From Pseudomonas helvetica (GTDB taxonomy: Bacteria > Pseudomonadota > Gammaproteobacteria > Pseudomonadales > Pseudomonadaceae), in the NCBI RefSeq assembly GCF_039908645.1, contig NZ_CP150917.1, forward strand, positions 6,087,001 to 6,151,000: a DNA stretch of 64,000 nucleotides, written 5' to 3'. Positions within the stretch are counted from its first letter, which is position 1. The number at the start of each line of letters is the position of its first letter. The notes beneath the pieces were generated by a model. The model was not told where the DNA came from and made no database searches. It saw only the letters and a list, made by a program, of their open reading frames with translations. Both the position numbers and the translations under genes were made by a program. This document shows, piece after piece, positions 30,170-41,774 of the stretch.

Positions 30170-31408
30170 TTACACGCGGGCGGGCACCGGCAAAGGCGAA
30201 GCCAGCAGGCGCTTGTCCAGCAACCCCAGGCCTTCCTGGAAGAGCTGGTTGCTGCGCTCGGTGTCACCCAACTGAGCCAGCAGACGTGCGAGCTCGGCAC
30301 AGGCCTCGGGGTTGCGCTGAACCCGCAAGCTGCTTTCCAGATAGTCCCGTGCCTTACCCCACAGGCTGCTTTGCAAACACAACCGCCCCAGGGTCAGCAG
30401 CAAGCTTGGGTCGCCAGGATGGTCCTTCAACCAACCCTCGGCCACGTGCAGTTGCCGCGCCGGATCGCTGCCACGCAGCAAGCCATACAGCCGCGCCAGA
30501 TGGCTGTCATATTTACGTTTGAGCGCCCCGCGCAAAACCTCTTCTGCCTCGACCTCAGCCCCCAGTTGTCGCAACTGTTCGGCATAGGCCAGCACCAGTT
30601 GCGGTTCTTGGCGCTGAGCGGAAGTCAGCTGTTGCCAGGCGCGATTGAGTGCCTGTAATCCAACCGTACCGTCTTCCTCCCGGCGAGCTGCCAGGGTGAG
30701 GTTTTCACCCCAGGCACGACGCTCCAGCTCTGCCAGCTCGCTGGCCGGCAGAACCTTGTCCTTGCGCAATTCCGGTAGCAGGCGAATGACCGCCGACCAG
30801 TCGCCACGCTGTTGATGCAAACGTTGCAACTGACGCAAGACCTGAACGCTGTGAGGATGACGCTCGTGCATGGCCTGAAGAGTTGTCAGCGCACCGTCGG
30901 TATCGCCACGATCGGTCTGCAACTGCGCGTGACTCAAGGCAATCGCCAACTCGGCCTGAGGCTGACGCTCCAGCGCACGCTCCAGCAAGCTGTCGCTTTC
31001 GTCATAACGACCTTGCTCGTTCGCCGCTCGCGCAGCCCCCAGGTAGTAGAGCAGCGGCTGGCGTTCGGCTTCAGCAGCGCGAGACAAGTGACGCTGAGCG
31101 CTGGCCCAACGACCTTCAGCCAGGTCCAGCTGGCCATGCTCGATCGCCACTTGCACACGACGACTGCGGTTGCGGTTCGACCAGGGATTGACTACACCGC
31201 TGGAAGTGGCCACCAACTCGATCAGCATCTTGATGCCCCATAGCACCAGCCAGATCACCGCCACCAGCGCCAACGTCGCCCACAGGCTCGATTCGTAGCG
31301 GAAGGTCTTGTAGGCGATCAGCACGTAACCCGAGTGCTGGGCGATGGCCAGTCCCAACGCCCCGGCGGCGGCGATGAGCAAAAACACAATCACATAGAGT
31401 CGCTTCAT
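30170..31408 (-). CDS. hemY: HemY, heme-biosynthesis-operon TPR membrane protein
   Basis: The 412-residue protein has two N-terminal membrane helices (MKRLYVIVFLLIAAAGALG and SSLWATLALVAVIWLVLW) and then TPR repeats through to residue 400. It matches the HemY_N plus TPR layout of proteobacterial HemY, which differs from the Gram-positive coproporphyrinogen oxidase of the same name. Its exact role is unknown; it probably scaffolds heme or membrane complexes. Its ATG overlaps the stop of hemX by 4 bp. Confidence 0.9.
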   Translation of the reverse strand: MKRLYVIVFLLIAAAGALGLAIAQHSGYVLIAYKTFRYESSLWATLALVAVIWLVLWGIKMLIELVATSSGVVNPWSNRNRSRRVQVAIEHGQLDLAEGRWASAQRHLSRAAEAERQPLLYYLGAARAANEQGRYDESDSLLERALERQPQAELAIALSHAQLQTDRGDTDGALTTLQAMHERHPHSVQVLRQLQRLHQQRGDWSAVIRLLPELRKDKVLPASELAELERRAWGENLTLAARREEDGTVGLQALNRAWQQLTSAQRQEPQLVLAYAEQLRQLGAEVEAEEVLRGALKRKYDSHLARLYGLLRGSDPARQLHVAEGWLKDHPGDPSLLLTLGRLCLQSSLWGKARDYLESSLRVQRNPEACAELARLLAQLGDTERSNQLFQEGLGLLDKRLLASPLPVPARV

Positions 31409-32529
31409 GGGCTGGTCACCGGCGTAGTGCCCGCGGCAGGTTTCACCGAGTCCTCGGCACTGACGTTACGCCGCTCCAGATACGCCTGCACCGTGCTCAG
31501 GGTGGTTGCCAGGTCAGGCGTGATGACCGTTACCGGTTGTTTGCTCAACTCGGCAACCTGTTCGAGCATCACTTTGCTTTGCGGGTTGTCCTGATTGAAG
31601 CTGCCTTTGAGCACATCCCGCGCCTCGGTCAGCGCCTGGGTATACACCGGCGCCTGGCCGTTGAGCGCGGCCCATTGCGCTTGCTCAAGCGCCAGGCTCA
31701 GTGCCAGACGGACCTGAGTCAGGCTTTGCCCGGCGAGCAATGGACGAATGTTTTTATCGGCATTGAAATCGATGCGAATGTAGCGCGAAATCTGGTCCCA
31801 CCATTGCGCCCAGCGACTGGCGCCATCGCCATCGGAGGTCAGGGCCGAGAGCGAATCGCGCTCATGAAACTCCGGGGCGAGTTCGCTGAGTTCAGCCACC
31901 TGATCACGCAAGGCACCCAGTTGCAGGAACAACCCGGTGCGATCCGGTTGCTCGGTACTGCGCAGCGCAGCAAGACTTTTCGCAATCTGCTCGCGGGCGG
32001 CGAAAGAGCCCGGATCATTCTGCTCTCGAAGGATTTCATCGGCACCTTGCACCAGTGCCTGAGCGCTGCTGATGTCCTGCAAGGCAGACAGACGCAAACT
32101 GGCCAGACGCAGCAGGTGCTCGGCCTCGGCCAAGCGCCAATCCTTGCGGCTGGCGCCCAGAACCGTTTCCAGACGCTGATTCAAGCGCTGCTGGTCGCCC
32201 TGCAACTGGATCACCAGGCGTCGTCGGTCTTCCAGTTCATTGGCTGGCGGTAATTGCTCAATCCGGGCTGACAGGCGCTGCTCATTGAGCTTGAGGCTTT
32301 GTGCTTGATCGTTCAGGGCCTGCAATTGCCCCAATTGTTGCTGGTTGTTGGCTTGCAGGCTACGTACCTGCCAGATCCCCCAACCGCCAGCGGCAACCCC
32401 CGCGGCACCCAGCAACATTGCCAGGATCACCAGCCCTGAGCCACGGCGCGGCTCAGGGCTCTTTACAGTTTCAACCGACGCATCGAGCGCTGGCTGGACG
32501 TTATCTTTTGGCAAGGCTGTTTCGCTCAC
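31405..32529 (-). CDS. hemX: HemX, membrane protein of the heme operon
   Basis: The 374-residue protein has a cytosolic acidic N-terminus, one membrane helix (GLVILAMLLGAAGVAAGGWGI, residues about 33-53) and a long helical periplasmic part with coiled-coil segments. It is often named uroporphyrinogen-III C-methyltransferase by transferred annotation, but no SAM-binding methyltransferase motif is visible, so that name should not be used. It sits between hemD (16-bp gap) and hemY (4-bp overlap) in one operon. Confidence 0.9.
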   Translation of the reverse strand: MSETALPKDNVQPALDASVETVKSPEPRRGSGLVILAMLLGAAGVAAGGWGIWQVRSLQANNQQQLGQLQALNDQAQSLKLNEQRLSARIEQLPPANELEDRRRLVIQLQGDQQRLNQRLETVLGASRKDWRLAEAEHLLRLASLRLSALQDISSAQALVQGADEILREQNDPGSFAAREQIAKSLAALRSTEQPDRTGLFLQLGALRDQVAELSELAPEFHERDSLSALTSDGDGASRWAQWWDQISRYIRIDFNADKNIRPLLAGQSLTQVRLALSLALEQAQWAALNGQAPVYTQALTEARDVLKGSFNQDNPQSKVMLEQVAELSKQPVTVITPDLATTLSTVQAYLERRNVSAEDSVKPAAGTTPVTSP

Positions 32530-32545
32530 GTATCCATCCTTTGCA

Positions 32546-33310
32546 TTAGAGAACGGGCCGGGTTTCCCGCAACGCCGTTAGCAAAGCCGCGGCACTGGCG
32601 CCACGACAATCCACAACTGTTTGGGCGCCGGCGGCCAGCGCCATCTCGGCTACCCGAGGGCTTGGAACAAACAAAGGCAACCGCGCCAACTCAGGCCAGG
32701 CGCTGCCCGCCAATTGGCGCAGGTGCTCAAATCCCTGCCCACTGCTGACCACTACGCCGTTCAAGCGTTCCGCTCGAATCCGCTCAGGCAATGCCCCCTC
32801 GGCATAGCGCGGCAAGCCGCGACGGTACAGCTCCAGATAATCGACACTAGCACCTTGCTCACGCAAACGCTCTGCGAGCAGTTCACGTCCACCCTCGCCG
32901 CGCATGATCAACACACGGGCATCGGCCCGGGCGATAGCCTCGCGCAACGGAGTCAGTTCAAGCAATGCTTCGCTGTCATCGCCCTCCACCGGGAAGCTGA
33001 CGTCCAACCCATGATCCTGGAGGATCTGCGCGGTCGCCGCGCCCACGCTGAACCATTTCAAGCGCAGTGATTGCGAGCAGTACCGATCAAGCAGATCCAC
33101 ACCGATTCGGGCGGCCGGCTTGCTGACCACAATGACCGCGCAATAGCGATCCATACCCTGAATCACCTCGCGCATTGTCTCAGAGACAGGAATCGGCTCT
33201 ATCTCCAAAAGCGGCAAGCTGCTGCTGAAAATCCCCTTTTCGGCAAGAATATCGGTCAGCATCGCCGAATCATCCACGGGACGCGTCAACAGCAGGCGCC
33301 ACCCCGTCAC
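32546..33310 (-). CDS. hemD: Uroporphyrinogen-III synthase
   Basis: The 254-residue two-domain enzyme closes and inverts ring D of hydroxymethylbilane to give uroporphyrinogen III. Family features are weak at sequence level but present: [15 protein letters not shown] at the start, [16 protein letters not shown], and [19 protein letters not shown]. Its ATG overlaps the TGA of hemC by 4 bp, so translation is coupled. Confidence 0.93.
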   Translation of the reverse strand: MTGWRLLLTRPVDDSAMLTDILAEKGIFSSSLPLLEIEPIPVSETMREVIQGMDRYCAVIVVSKPAARIGVDLLDRYCSQSLRLKWFSVGAATAQILQDHGLDVSFPVEGDDSEALLELTPLREAIARADARVLIMRGEGGRELLAERLREQGASVDYLELYRRGLPRYAEGALPERIRAERLNGVVVSSGQGFEHLRQLAGSAWPELARLPLFVPSPRVAEMALAAGAQTVVDCRGASAAALLTALRETRPVL

Positions 33311-34248
33311 TCGTGACCTGCCTCGCCATAGACCGACGTCAGAATGTCGTTGGCGCCCTGGCCAAGAAGGTCTTCGGCAACTCGTACACCCAAGGCTTCG
33401 GCATCGCTGCGTGGCGCACGACCCTCGGCACGAAGCAGCAGCCCCCCCTTCGGATCACCCACCAGGCCGCGCAGCCAGATCTGCTCGCCTTCGAGCACTG
33501 CGTAGCACGCGATCGGCACCTGACAGCCGCCGTTCAAATGCTTGTTCAACGCACGTTCGGCAGTGACCCGCGTGGCGGTGTCCTGGTGATGCAGAGGGGC
33601 AAGCAGGGCATGAATGTCAGTGTCGGCGCTGCGGCATTCGATACCGACAGCACCCTGGCCACCTGCTGGAAGACTGTCATCGACACTGATCGAAGAGCTG
33701 ATGCGATCTTCAAAGCCCAGCCGAATCAAACCGGCCGCCGCGAGGATGATCGCGTCGTACTCACCGGCGTCGAGCTTGGCCAGCCGAGTGTTGACGTTGC
33801 CCCGCAGAAAGCGGATTTGCAGGTCCGGCCGGCGGGTCAGCAGTTGTGCCTGGCGACGCAGGCTGGAGGTGCCGACCACGCTGCCCTGAGGCAACTCGTC
33901 GAGGCTTGCATAGGTGTTGGAAACAAAGGCGTCACGTGGATCTTCGCGTTCGCAGATGCAAAACAGGCCGAGGCCTTCGGGGAAGTCCATCGGCACGTCT
34001 TTCATCGAGTGCACGGCAATGTCGGCTTCGTTTTCGAGCAGCGCGGTTTCCAGTTCTTTAACGAACAGGCCCTTGCCGCCGATTTTCGACAGCGGCGAAT
34101 CGAGCAGCTTGTCGCCGCGGCTGACCATAGGCACCAGCGTCACGACCAGACCCGGGTGGGCTTGTTCCAGACGAGCTTTGACGTATTCGGCCTGCCACAA
34201 GGCCAAGGCACTTTTGCGGGTAGCGATGCGGATTTCGCGAGGGGACAT
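33307..34248 (-). CDS. hemC: Porphobilinogen deaminase (hydroxymethylbilane synthase)
   Basis: The 313-residue enzyme polymerises four porphobilinogens. It shows [19 protein letters not shown], the [20 protein letters not shown] region, and the cofactor-binding Cys in [13 protein letters not shown]. It is the first gene of hemC-hemD-hemX-hemY, with a 138-bp gap to algR on the same strand. In P. aeruginosa AlgR and hemC are likewise adjacent, and hemC may be partly read from the algR promoter. Confidence 0.96.
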   Translation of the reverse strand: MSPREIRIATRKSALALWQAEYVKARLEQAHPGLVVTLVPMVSRGDKLLDSPLSKIGGKGLFVKELETALLENEADIAVHSMKDVPMDFPEGLGLFCICEREDPRDAFVSNTYASLDELPQGSVVGTSSLRRQAQLLTRRPDLQIRFLRGNVNTRLAKLDAGEYDAIILAAAGLIRLGFEDRISSSISVDDSLPAGGQGAVGIECRSADTDIHALLAPLHHQDTATRVTAERALNKHLNGGCQVPIACYAVLEGEQIWLRGLVGDPKGGLLLRAEGRAPRSDAEALGVRVAEDLLGQGANDILTSVYGEAGHE

Positions 34249-34386
34249 GGATCAATCCGTACTGAATAGATACAGCGGATAATAACAGCTCAGCCAAATC
34301 CGCTTTGACTTGTATCAGAAACAGCGCAGCCTCCCTGGCCTCACCTGTCCGGTAAAGGAGAGTGAAATCCGTGCGCGAACAGCGGA

Positions 34387-35133
34387 CTAAAGCTGTTGCA
34401 TCATCTTGCGCACACCCGCGACATGACGTCGGCTGACAATCAGCGCATCACCGTTGAGGCCTTTGAGGAACAGCTGGAAATGCCCGAGAGGCGTGCGCTG
34501 CAAGCGTTCGATACGTTCGCGGGCTACCAGTGCATTGCGGTGAATACGTACGAACCTGTCGCCAAATTCGTCTTCAAGGGCTTTCAATGGCTCGTCCAGC
34601 AGAACTTCGCCACTTTCGTGGCGCAAGGTCACGTATTTGTGGTCGGCAATGAAGTAGACCACTTGAGCCAACGGGATCAGCTCGATGCCTTTGCGGGTTC
34701 GCGCACTGATATGGCTGCGTGGGCCACTGCCGGTTTCTGCCGCCGGCCGAGTCAGCGCCGCGAGCTGGACGCGGTTGGGGCGCTCGGCTTTTTTCAAGGC
34801 GTCGAGCAGTTGCTCCGAACGCACCGGTTTTGCCAGGTAGCCCACCGCACTGGCTTGCAGGGCGTCCAGGGCAAATTCATCCTGGGCCGTACAAAACACC
34901 ACCGCCGGTGGCGTCTCGCGTTCACACAACCTTGCGGCGACTTGTAAACCGTCGAGGCCAGGCATGCGGATGTCGAGCAGCACGATATCGGGCTTCAGGC
35001 TGTCGATCAGGGTCAATGCCTCATCGCCATTGGTGGCGCTGGGCTCCAGGACACTGTAACCCTCGAGTTCGCCGACCATACGGCTCAGGCGCTCACGGGC
35101 TTGGGGTTCGTCATCAACGATCAGGACATTCAT
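34387..35133 (-). CDS. algR: Response regulator AlgR (LytTR type)
   Basis: The 248-residue regulator has a receiver domain (residues 1-120; acidic pocket DD at 7-8, phosphorylated Asp54 in VLLDIRMPG) and a C-terminal LytTR DNA-binding domain (RTRKGIELIPLAQVVYFIADH to RHVAGVRKMM). It controls alginate, twitching and virulence genes in P. aeruginosa. The start is ATG 35133 (MNVLIVDDEPQ), giving exactly the known length; 20 codons readable upstream are not family sequence. Its kinase gene is not next to it; see findings. Confidence 0.95.
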   Translation of the reverse strand: MNVLIVDDEPQARERLSRMVGELEGYSVLEPSATNGDEALTLIDSLKPDIVLLDIRMPGLDGLQVAARLCERETPPAVVFCTAQDEFALDALQASAVGYLAKPVRSEQLLDALKKAERPNRVQLAALTRPAAETGSGPRSHISARTRKGIELIPLAQVVYFIADHKYVTLRHESGEVLLDEPLKALEDEFGDRFVRIHRNALVARERIERLQRTPLGHFQLFLKGLNGDALIVSRRHVAGVRKMMQQL

Positions 35134-35631
35134 ATTGCGCTGGATTCCTGCGTGAGTCTCGCACAAGGATAGCGTAGACAGGTGAAGTGACATCCGTCAC
35201 CGCGATCCACGCTAAGACTAGCGCGAGCGCCAAAAAGTGCCGTACGTCGGGTTGCAATATTTATCGGTGCCTGCGCAGTTCCATTCGAAGCCAGCCGCGA
35301 CGTGGCGTCACCGTAGGGATTGCTGCTACACAATATGAACACCCCTCTTCTCTATATAGTCGGCTTCGACACTGACGTCGCACGCTTCGATGAGACTCAG
35401 CACATGATCGACAATTGCGCTGACCCTCACGTCCAACTGTAGACGCTTGCCGCGACGACAGTGCTCATTTGAAAAATATCGTTGCGTAAACGCGGCAGCG
35501 ACTCAATTGAGTATGGTCGGTCAAATAAGAAAAAAACGTAGCGACCAGTGTCACCGACAGGATTGGCAACCCTGTTATTATCCACCGCAGGTTTTAACGC
35601 CATTTTCCTTCAGCCGATCACGAGCGAATTC
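35134..35631. other. Divergent 498-bp gap between algR and argH, no gene seen
   Basis: All six frames hold only short unsupported readings. No histidine-kinase motifs (H-box, N-box, GxG) are visible, so the algZ/fimS gene found here in P. aeruginosa is absent. The gap should contain promoters for algR and argH. I could not place a sigma-22 type site with confidence. Confidence 0.6.
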
Positions 35632-37026
<1,395 letters not shown>

Positions 37027-37038
37027 ATCGCTAAAAGC

Positions 37039-37129
37039 ATCGCGGGCAAGCCTTGCTCCTACAGGATTTATGTCGTATCGCAAACACGTGAACGACACGA
37101 ATCCGTAGGAGCAAGGCTTGCCCGCGATT
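37039..37129. repeat. REP doublet, copy B
   Basis: This has the same arms and nearly the same spacer as the doublet at 17959-18050. The last 47 bp are identical and only a few bases differ in the first half of the spacer. Confidence 0.9.
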
Positions 37130-37152
37130 GCGTCCTGAAGAACGCTACAAAC

Positions 37153-37812
37153 TTACTTCTTGGCGCTGATCATCGCCAAAAACCCTGGCATCGCCGCTTC
37201 CTTGTCTGCCGCAATGCGTTTGGCATGCGGTGTCTGCTCCAATTGCTCAAGCAACGTCTTGGCGCCTGGCAACTCGGCCAGCAAATCCAGATCGAAGAGC
37301 TTTTTACCAACCGCGCAGGCGATGCTGACGCCGTACAGGAAGTACAGGTCCGCCACGCTCAGGGTTGCGCCCGCGACGTACGGCGCGAACTTGCCGTGAC
37401 GCCCCAGTGACGCAATCCCCAGCAGCAGCTCGGCCTTGGCTTTTTCCTTGATCGCTTCCGGCACCGTCATACCGAAAAAGGCCTCAGGGAAACAGGCGCG
37501 AGCCGGTAGTTCGATGTACAACTCGATTTCCTTGGCCAGCGCCAGAACCTGAGCCCGCTCGAACGGTGTTTTGGGCAGCAGCGCAGGACCCGATTGAGTG
37601 TCTTCGAGGTACTGAAGAATCACGCTGGTCTCGTTGATGAACCCTTGTTCGACACCCAACACCGGAACCTTGCCACGCGGGCTGATGGCCAGCGCCTCAG
37701 GGCTTTGACCGGCGTAAAACGCTACTTCCTCAAAGGGCAGGCCCTTCTCCAGCAACGCATGCTTGACCATGTTGTAGTAGTTGCTGACGGAAAATCCATA
37801 AAGCTTGAGCAT
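37153..37812 (-). CDS. Glutathione S-transferase
   Basis: The 219-residue protein has an N-terminal thioredoxin-like GSH-binding domain (MLKLYGFSVSNYYNMVKHAL; GKVPVLG with the cis-Pro; NETSVILQYL with the Glu-Thr/Ser pair) and an all-helical C-terminal domain with SVADLYFLYGV. It conjugates or reduces electrophiles with glutathione. The start is ATG 37812; a longer reading to 37890 adds a non-family leader. The substrate is unknown. Confidence 0.9.
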   Translation of the reverse strand: MLKLYGFSVSNYYNMVKHALLEKGLPFEEVAFYAGQSPEALAISPRGKVPVLGVEQGFINETSVILQYLEDTQSGPALLPKTPFERAQVLALAKEIELYIELPARACFPEAFFGMTVPEAIKEKAKAELLLGIASLGRHGKFAPYVAGATLSVADLYFLYGVSIACAVGKKLFDLDLLAELPGAKTLLEQLEQTPHAKRIAADKEAAMPGFLAMISAKK

Positions 37813-37937
37813 CACATAGCCTCCAGGCCGTGCAGGGGGTTGGCAGCCACTGTTATAGAACGTCGGGAGCACTCTCGCCAGCAGCATCACACGGCTGAAT
37901 GCAGGTAAACTGGCGACCTTTCCTTTTGGAGCCTGCC

Positions 37938-38222
37938 ATGAGCGAGCCTAGCGATATCGACAACGACGAAGAAGAATTCGCCGAAACCACCCTGATCGAA
38001 GCCATCGAAAACCAGATCGAAAGCGACAACCCGCCAGCAGCCAAGGCGACGTTCAACAAACTGACCCTGGTCGGTTACGAGCGTGAAGAAATCCTGCAAT
38101 TGATGGCTCACGTTCTGGCCATTGAAATTGACGCACTCCTCGAAGAAGACCGCGCGTTCAATACCGAGTGGTATGAAGCCGCGCTGCGCGCACTGCCAGA
38201 GTTGCCGCCAGAAAAGAACTAA
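37938..38222 (+). CDS. Small acidic conserved Pseudomonas protein
   Basis: The 94-residue protein (MSEPSDIDNDEEEFAETTLI) is strongly acidic at the start and helical afterwards (YEREEILQLMAHVLAIEIDALLEED). It follows TTTTGGAGCC, a good ribosome site. I recognise it only as a conserved hypothetical of the genus. It lies 126 bp from, and divergent to, the GST gene. Confidence 0.75.
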   Translation: MSEPSDIDNDEEEFAETTLIEAIENQIESDNPPAAKATFNKLTLVGYEREEILQLMAHVLAIEIDALLEEDRAFNTEWYEAALRALPELPPEKN

Positions 38223-38247
38223 AACCCCGCGTGTAGGTGCAAGCTTC

Positions 38248-38381
38248 TGTGGCGAGGGGGCTTGCCCCCGCTGGGTTGCGAAGCGGCCCCAAAAGCCGTA
38301 ACCGCTTTTCGTCAGACACACACTGCTTGCTGGTTTTTACGACTGCTGCGCAGCCGAACGGGGGCAAGCCCCCTCGCCACA
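38248..38381. repeat. REP doublet (GGGGGCTTGCCCCC type)
   Basis: The arms TGTGGCGAGGGGGCTTGCCC and its inverse, 134 bp end to end, are a variant of the element at 9531. It fills most of the gap between two small genes. Confidence 0.85.
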
Positions 38382-38488
38382 TTAGTCATCGCAAGTTCGG
38401 AAAAGCTCTAAGGCAACACTGGACAGCTCGCCCGAGTGCGTTCACCTTAGGGGCGCTGTCGTCTATTCCTAGAAAGTCTGGAGTCCTT

Positions 38489-38734
38489 ATGTCGCTTACC
38501 CCTGAGCTGGTTGCCGAACTGGAAATCCTTGCACTCTTCAACCTGGACAGTTCCCAGGAAGGTTTGAAAATTCATCAGACCGCTGCCCCGAAAGCCATTG
38601 CCGCCGCACAACGCCTGTTCGACAAAGAGTTGATCACCCAGCCCGATGGCGGTTATCTGACCAGCCTGGGCCGTGATGCCGCACAGAATATTCAGACCGT
38701 TCTGACCATTCTGTCTGTCCAAGAAACCGCATAA
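38489..38734 (+). CDS. TIGR02647-family small protein
   Basis: The 81-residue helical protein (MSLTPELVAELEILALFNLDS) matches a small gamma-proteobacterial family of unknown role; the fold looks like a winged helix (AAQRLFDKELITQPDGGYLTSLGRD), so DNA or protein binding is possible. The start follows CTGGAGTCC. It is a single gene. Confidence 0.78.
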   Translation: MSLTPELVAELEILALFNLDSSQEGLKIHQTAAPKAIAAAQRLFDKELITQPDGGYLTSLGRDAAQNIQTVLTILSVQETA

Positions 38735-38918
38735 CCGCTGCCGTATCGCCCACGGGAACCCCTGCTACGGGATTTCCGCGGGCAGACTGTCGCTCATCGA
38801 TAGAAATTTGACGCCAGAAACCAAAATTCAGCTTAAAAGTCCTGAGCATCAGGCTGTAAACTGCCCATCGCCCTGAGACCTTCCCACGTTCGAGCACTGC
38901 GAGCCGGTTTGAGCTGAC

Positions 38919-41768
38919 ATGACCCGCACCCATGAAATCCGCCCTGATCTGGACGAAGGAATCGATCGCAAGGTTCTCAGCCAGCTGCGTGCGCGCTTTC
39001 TGAAGCTCAATGACGGCCGACTGGCCCGAGCCATGGAAGGGTTGTCACCCCGCCAGCAAGGGGTTTTGACCCTGCTGCCGCTGTTCTTCCATGTTAATCA
39101 CCCGCTGTTGCCAGGTTACGTCTCGGGCAGCACGCCGGCCGGGCTGTCGAATTTCGAACCTGACGCTACGGCGCTCGCCGAAGCGCAACGCCTGACCCGC
39201 TCCTTCTCCTACAAGCCCCGCCACGGCAATCCGCCGCGGCCGATTCAGGGTCTGTTCCTGATGGGCAGCCTCGGCACCCTCGCCCAGGCCGATCAAAGTG
39301 ACATGGACGTGTGGGTTTGCCACGCCCCGGACCTGAGCGAAAGCGAACTCGCCGAACTGCGTAAAAAATGCCAACTGCTCGAAATCTGGGCCGCCAGCCA
39401 GGGCGCCGAGGCGCATTTCTTTCTGATCGACCCGCAACGTTTCGTCCGCGGCGAACGCGACACCCAATTGAGCTCCGACGACTGCGGCACCACCCAGCAT
39501 TACTTGCTGCTCGATGAGTTCTATCGCACCGCCATCTGGCTCGCGGGGCGCACGCCGATCTGGTGGCTGGTGCCGGTGTACGAAGAGACCGGCTACGACC
39601 AGTACACCCATACATTGCTGTCCAAACGCTTTATCCGCGCCGATGAAACCCTCGATCTCGGCCACTTGGCGCGGATTCCACCCGGCGAATTCATCGGCGC
39701 CGGGCTCTGGCAGTTGTTCAAAGGTATCGAGTCACCCTACAAATCGGTGCTCAAGCTGCTGCTGACCGAGGTCTACGCCAGCGAACACCCGAACGTCAAA
39801 TGCCTGAGCCTGCGCTTCAAGCAAGCCGTGTTCGCCAACCGTCTCGATCTGGATGAGCTCGACCCGTACATCGTGGTCTACCGGCGCATTGAGGAATACC
39901 TCACGGCCCGAGGCGAGCCGGAACGGCTGGAGCTGGTTCGGCGCGCCTTGTACCTCAAGGTCAACCGCAAGCTGACCGGCAACAGCGGCCAGCGCAACAA
40001 AAGCTGGCAGCGCCTGCTGCTGGAGCGGCTGGCTGAGGAATGGGGCTGGGATCAGCGGCAGCTGGCAATGCTCGACAGCCGCAGCCAATGGAAGGTCCGT
40101 CAGGTCAGCGCCGAACGCCGGGCCCTGGTGAATGAACTCAACTACAGCTACCGCTTCCTGACCCAGTTCGCCCGTACCGAGCAGAGCGTCAGCCTGATCA
40201 ACAAGCGCGACCTCAATGTACTGGGTCGCAGGTTGTATGCCGCCTTCGAACGCAAGGCCGACAAGATCGAGTTCATCAACCCCGGGATCGCACCGGATCT
40301 TGCCGAAGACACACTGACCCTCGTCCAGTCAGCAAACAAGAAAGAGCCTGGGCAGAGCCACTGGGGTTTGTACAACGGCAACCTGGGCAATCTGGAGTGG
40401 GAACATTTCGCGCCGATCAAGCGCTGTCGCGAACTGCTGGAACTCCTGACCTGGTGCCACCGTAACGGCGTGATCGACAGCAGCACGCGCCTGGCCTTGC
40501 ACCCCGGCAGCAGCGACCTGAGCGAGTTCGAGCTGTTCAATCTGCTGGGCAGCCTGCAACAGACCATCGCGCTGCCCCTGACCAGCGTCAGCGAAGAACA
40601 ACTGCTGCATGCCAGCGTGCCGAGCGAGGTGTTGATTCTGGTGAACGTGGGTGTCGACCCGCTCAAGCATCACCGCGACCTGAACATCCTGATGACCACC
40701 GAGCGCACAGACTCGCTGAGCTACGCCGGGGTGCGCGAAAATCTGGTGCTGACCCTTGATCAGGTCACGCTCAACAGCTGGAACGAAGTGCTGGTCAGCC
40801 GCTACGACGGCGCCCACGCCCTGCTCGATTGCCTGCGCGATTACCTCAACAATCTGCCAAGCGGCCCACAGCAACCTCGACTGCGAGTGCGCTGCTTCTG
40901 CCATAACCGTGCGCAGTTCATCGCCCAACGTGTCGAAGAAGTCCTCGATACCGCGCAGAACCTGCTGCTCAGCAAACTCAATCATCGCTACCTGATCCAG
41001 GTCCAGCAGCATTACCACGTGCTGGAACTGATACCCGGCCAGGTCAATCATGTCGCGCTGGCCAGCCTGCCGGCACTACTCGATTACCTGAACCAGGACC
41101 TGAACCGCTACAGCCCGCTGCAACTGGACCCGATGGCGCTGGAAGATCACGACCTGGCGCTGATCCTGCCGATGGGCCAGCCCGACTGCATTCAGGTGTT
41201 TTACCGCATCAACGATGCCCACGCCGAGTTGTACGTGCTGGATGAATTCAACGCCCTGTGGCAACAGCGCCAGCCGTATCACGACGAGCAAAGCCTGCTG
41301 GTGCCACTGCAACGTTTCCTGCAATCGATCCTGTTTCGCCGTGACGCACTGTTGCCGATGGACCCCGCCCAACCGGTGACGGTGCTGGAAACCCTGTACT
41401 ACCAACTGCTGCCATCGGGCACTAATCGTGCACGCCGGGTCGAGCCACGCCCGGCGCCGCAGACACCGGTGAACAAGCCGTTCTACGACGTCCAGGCAAT
41501 CGTCGGCAAAGCCGTACCGGGGCAAGGCCAAGTCACCTTGTATTGCAATCAGCGAGAGTTTTCCGAGCTGGAGCATGGCGACCAGCTATTTGCTGTGGTC
41601 GCGCAGGAGATCGTCGGGCAGCGTCGCGAGGCGCAACACTATCGCTGCTACATCACCGACCTGGACCTGTCCGGCCTGCTCGGTGATGGTCAGAGCTCCA
41701 GCAATCTTTACCTGCGCTACAAGGCAGACCTGGAGCGCGCATTGAACAAGGCGCTCGAACAGGCCTGA
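38919..41768 (+). CDS. cyaA: Class I adenylate cyclase
   Basis: The 949-residue enzyme has an N-terminal catalytic region with the nucleotidyl-transferase signature GSLGTLAQADQSDMDVWVC (Gly-Ser and the Asp-X-Asp pair, about residues 112-130) and a long regulatory C-terminal region. It makes cAMP for the Vfr/CRP regulator. The length fits Pseudomonas CyaA (about 950). It converges on rnk with only 6 bp between the stops. Confidence 0.95.
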   Translation: MTRTHEIRPDLDEGIDRKVLSQLRARFLKLNDGRLARAMEGLSPRQQGVLTLLPLFFHVNHPLLPGYVSGSTPAGLSNFEPDATALAEAQRLTRSFSYKPRHGNPPRPIQGLFLMGSLGTLAQADQSDMDVWVCHAPDLSESELAELRKKCQLLEIWAASQGAEAHFFLIDPQRFVRGERDTQLSSDDCGTTQHYLLLDEFYRTAIWLAGRTPIWWLVPVYEETGYDQYTHTLLSKRFIRADETLDLGHLARIPPGEFIGAGLWQLFKGIESPYKSVLKLLLTEVYASEHPNVKCLSLRFKQAVFANRLDLDELDPYIVVYRRIEEYLTARGEPERLELVRRALYLKVNRKLTGNSGQRNKSWQRLLLERLAEEWGWDQRQLAMLDSRSQWKVRQVSAERRALVNELNYSYRFLTQFARTEQSVSLINKRDLNVLGRRLYAAFERKADKIEFINPGIAPDLAEDTLTLVQSANKKEPGQSHWGLYNGNLGNLEWEHFAPIKRCRELLELLTWCHRNGVIDSSTRLALHPGSSDLSEFELFNLLGSLQQTIALPLTSVSEEQLLHASVPSEVLILVNVGVDPLKHHRDLNILMTTERTDSLSYAGVRENLVLTLDQVTLNSWNEVLVSRYDGAHALLDCLRDYLNNLPSGPQQPRLRVRCFCHNRAQFIAQRVEEVLDTAQNLLLSKLNHRYLIQVQQHYHVLELIPGQVNHVALASLPALLDYLNQDLNRYSPLQLDPMALEDHDLALILPMGQPDCIQVFYRINDAHAELYVLDEFNALWQQRQPYHDEQSLLVPLQRFLQSILFRRDALLPMDPAQPVTVLETLYYQLLPSGTNRARRVEPRPAPQTPVNKPFYDVQAIVGKAVPGQGQVTLYCNQREFSELEHGDQLFAVVAQEIVGQRREAQHYRCYITDLDLSGLLGDGQSSSNLYLRYKADLERALNKALEQA

Positions 41769-41774
41769 GACGTG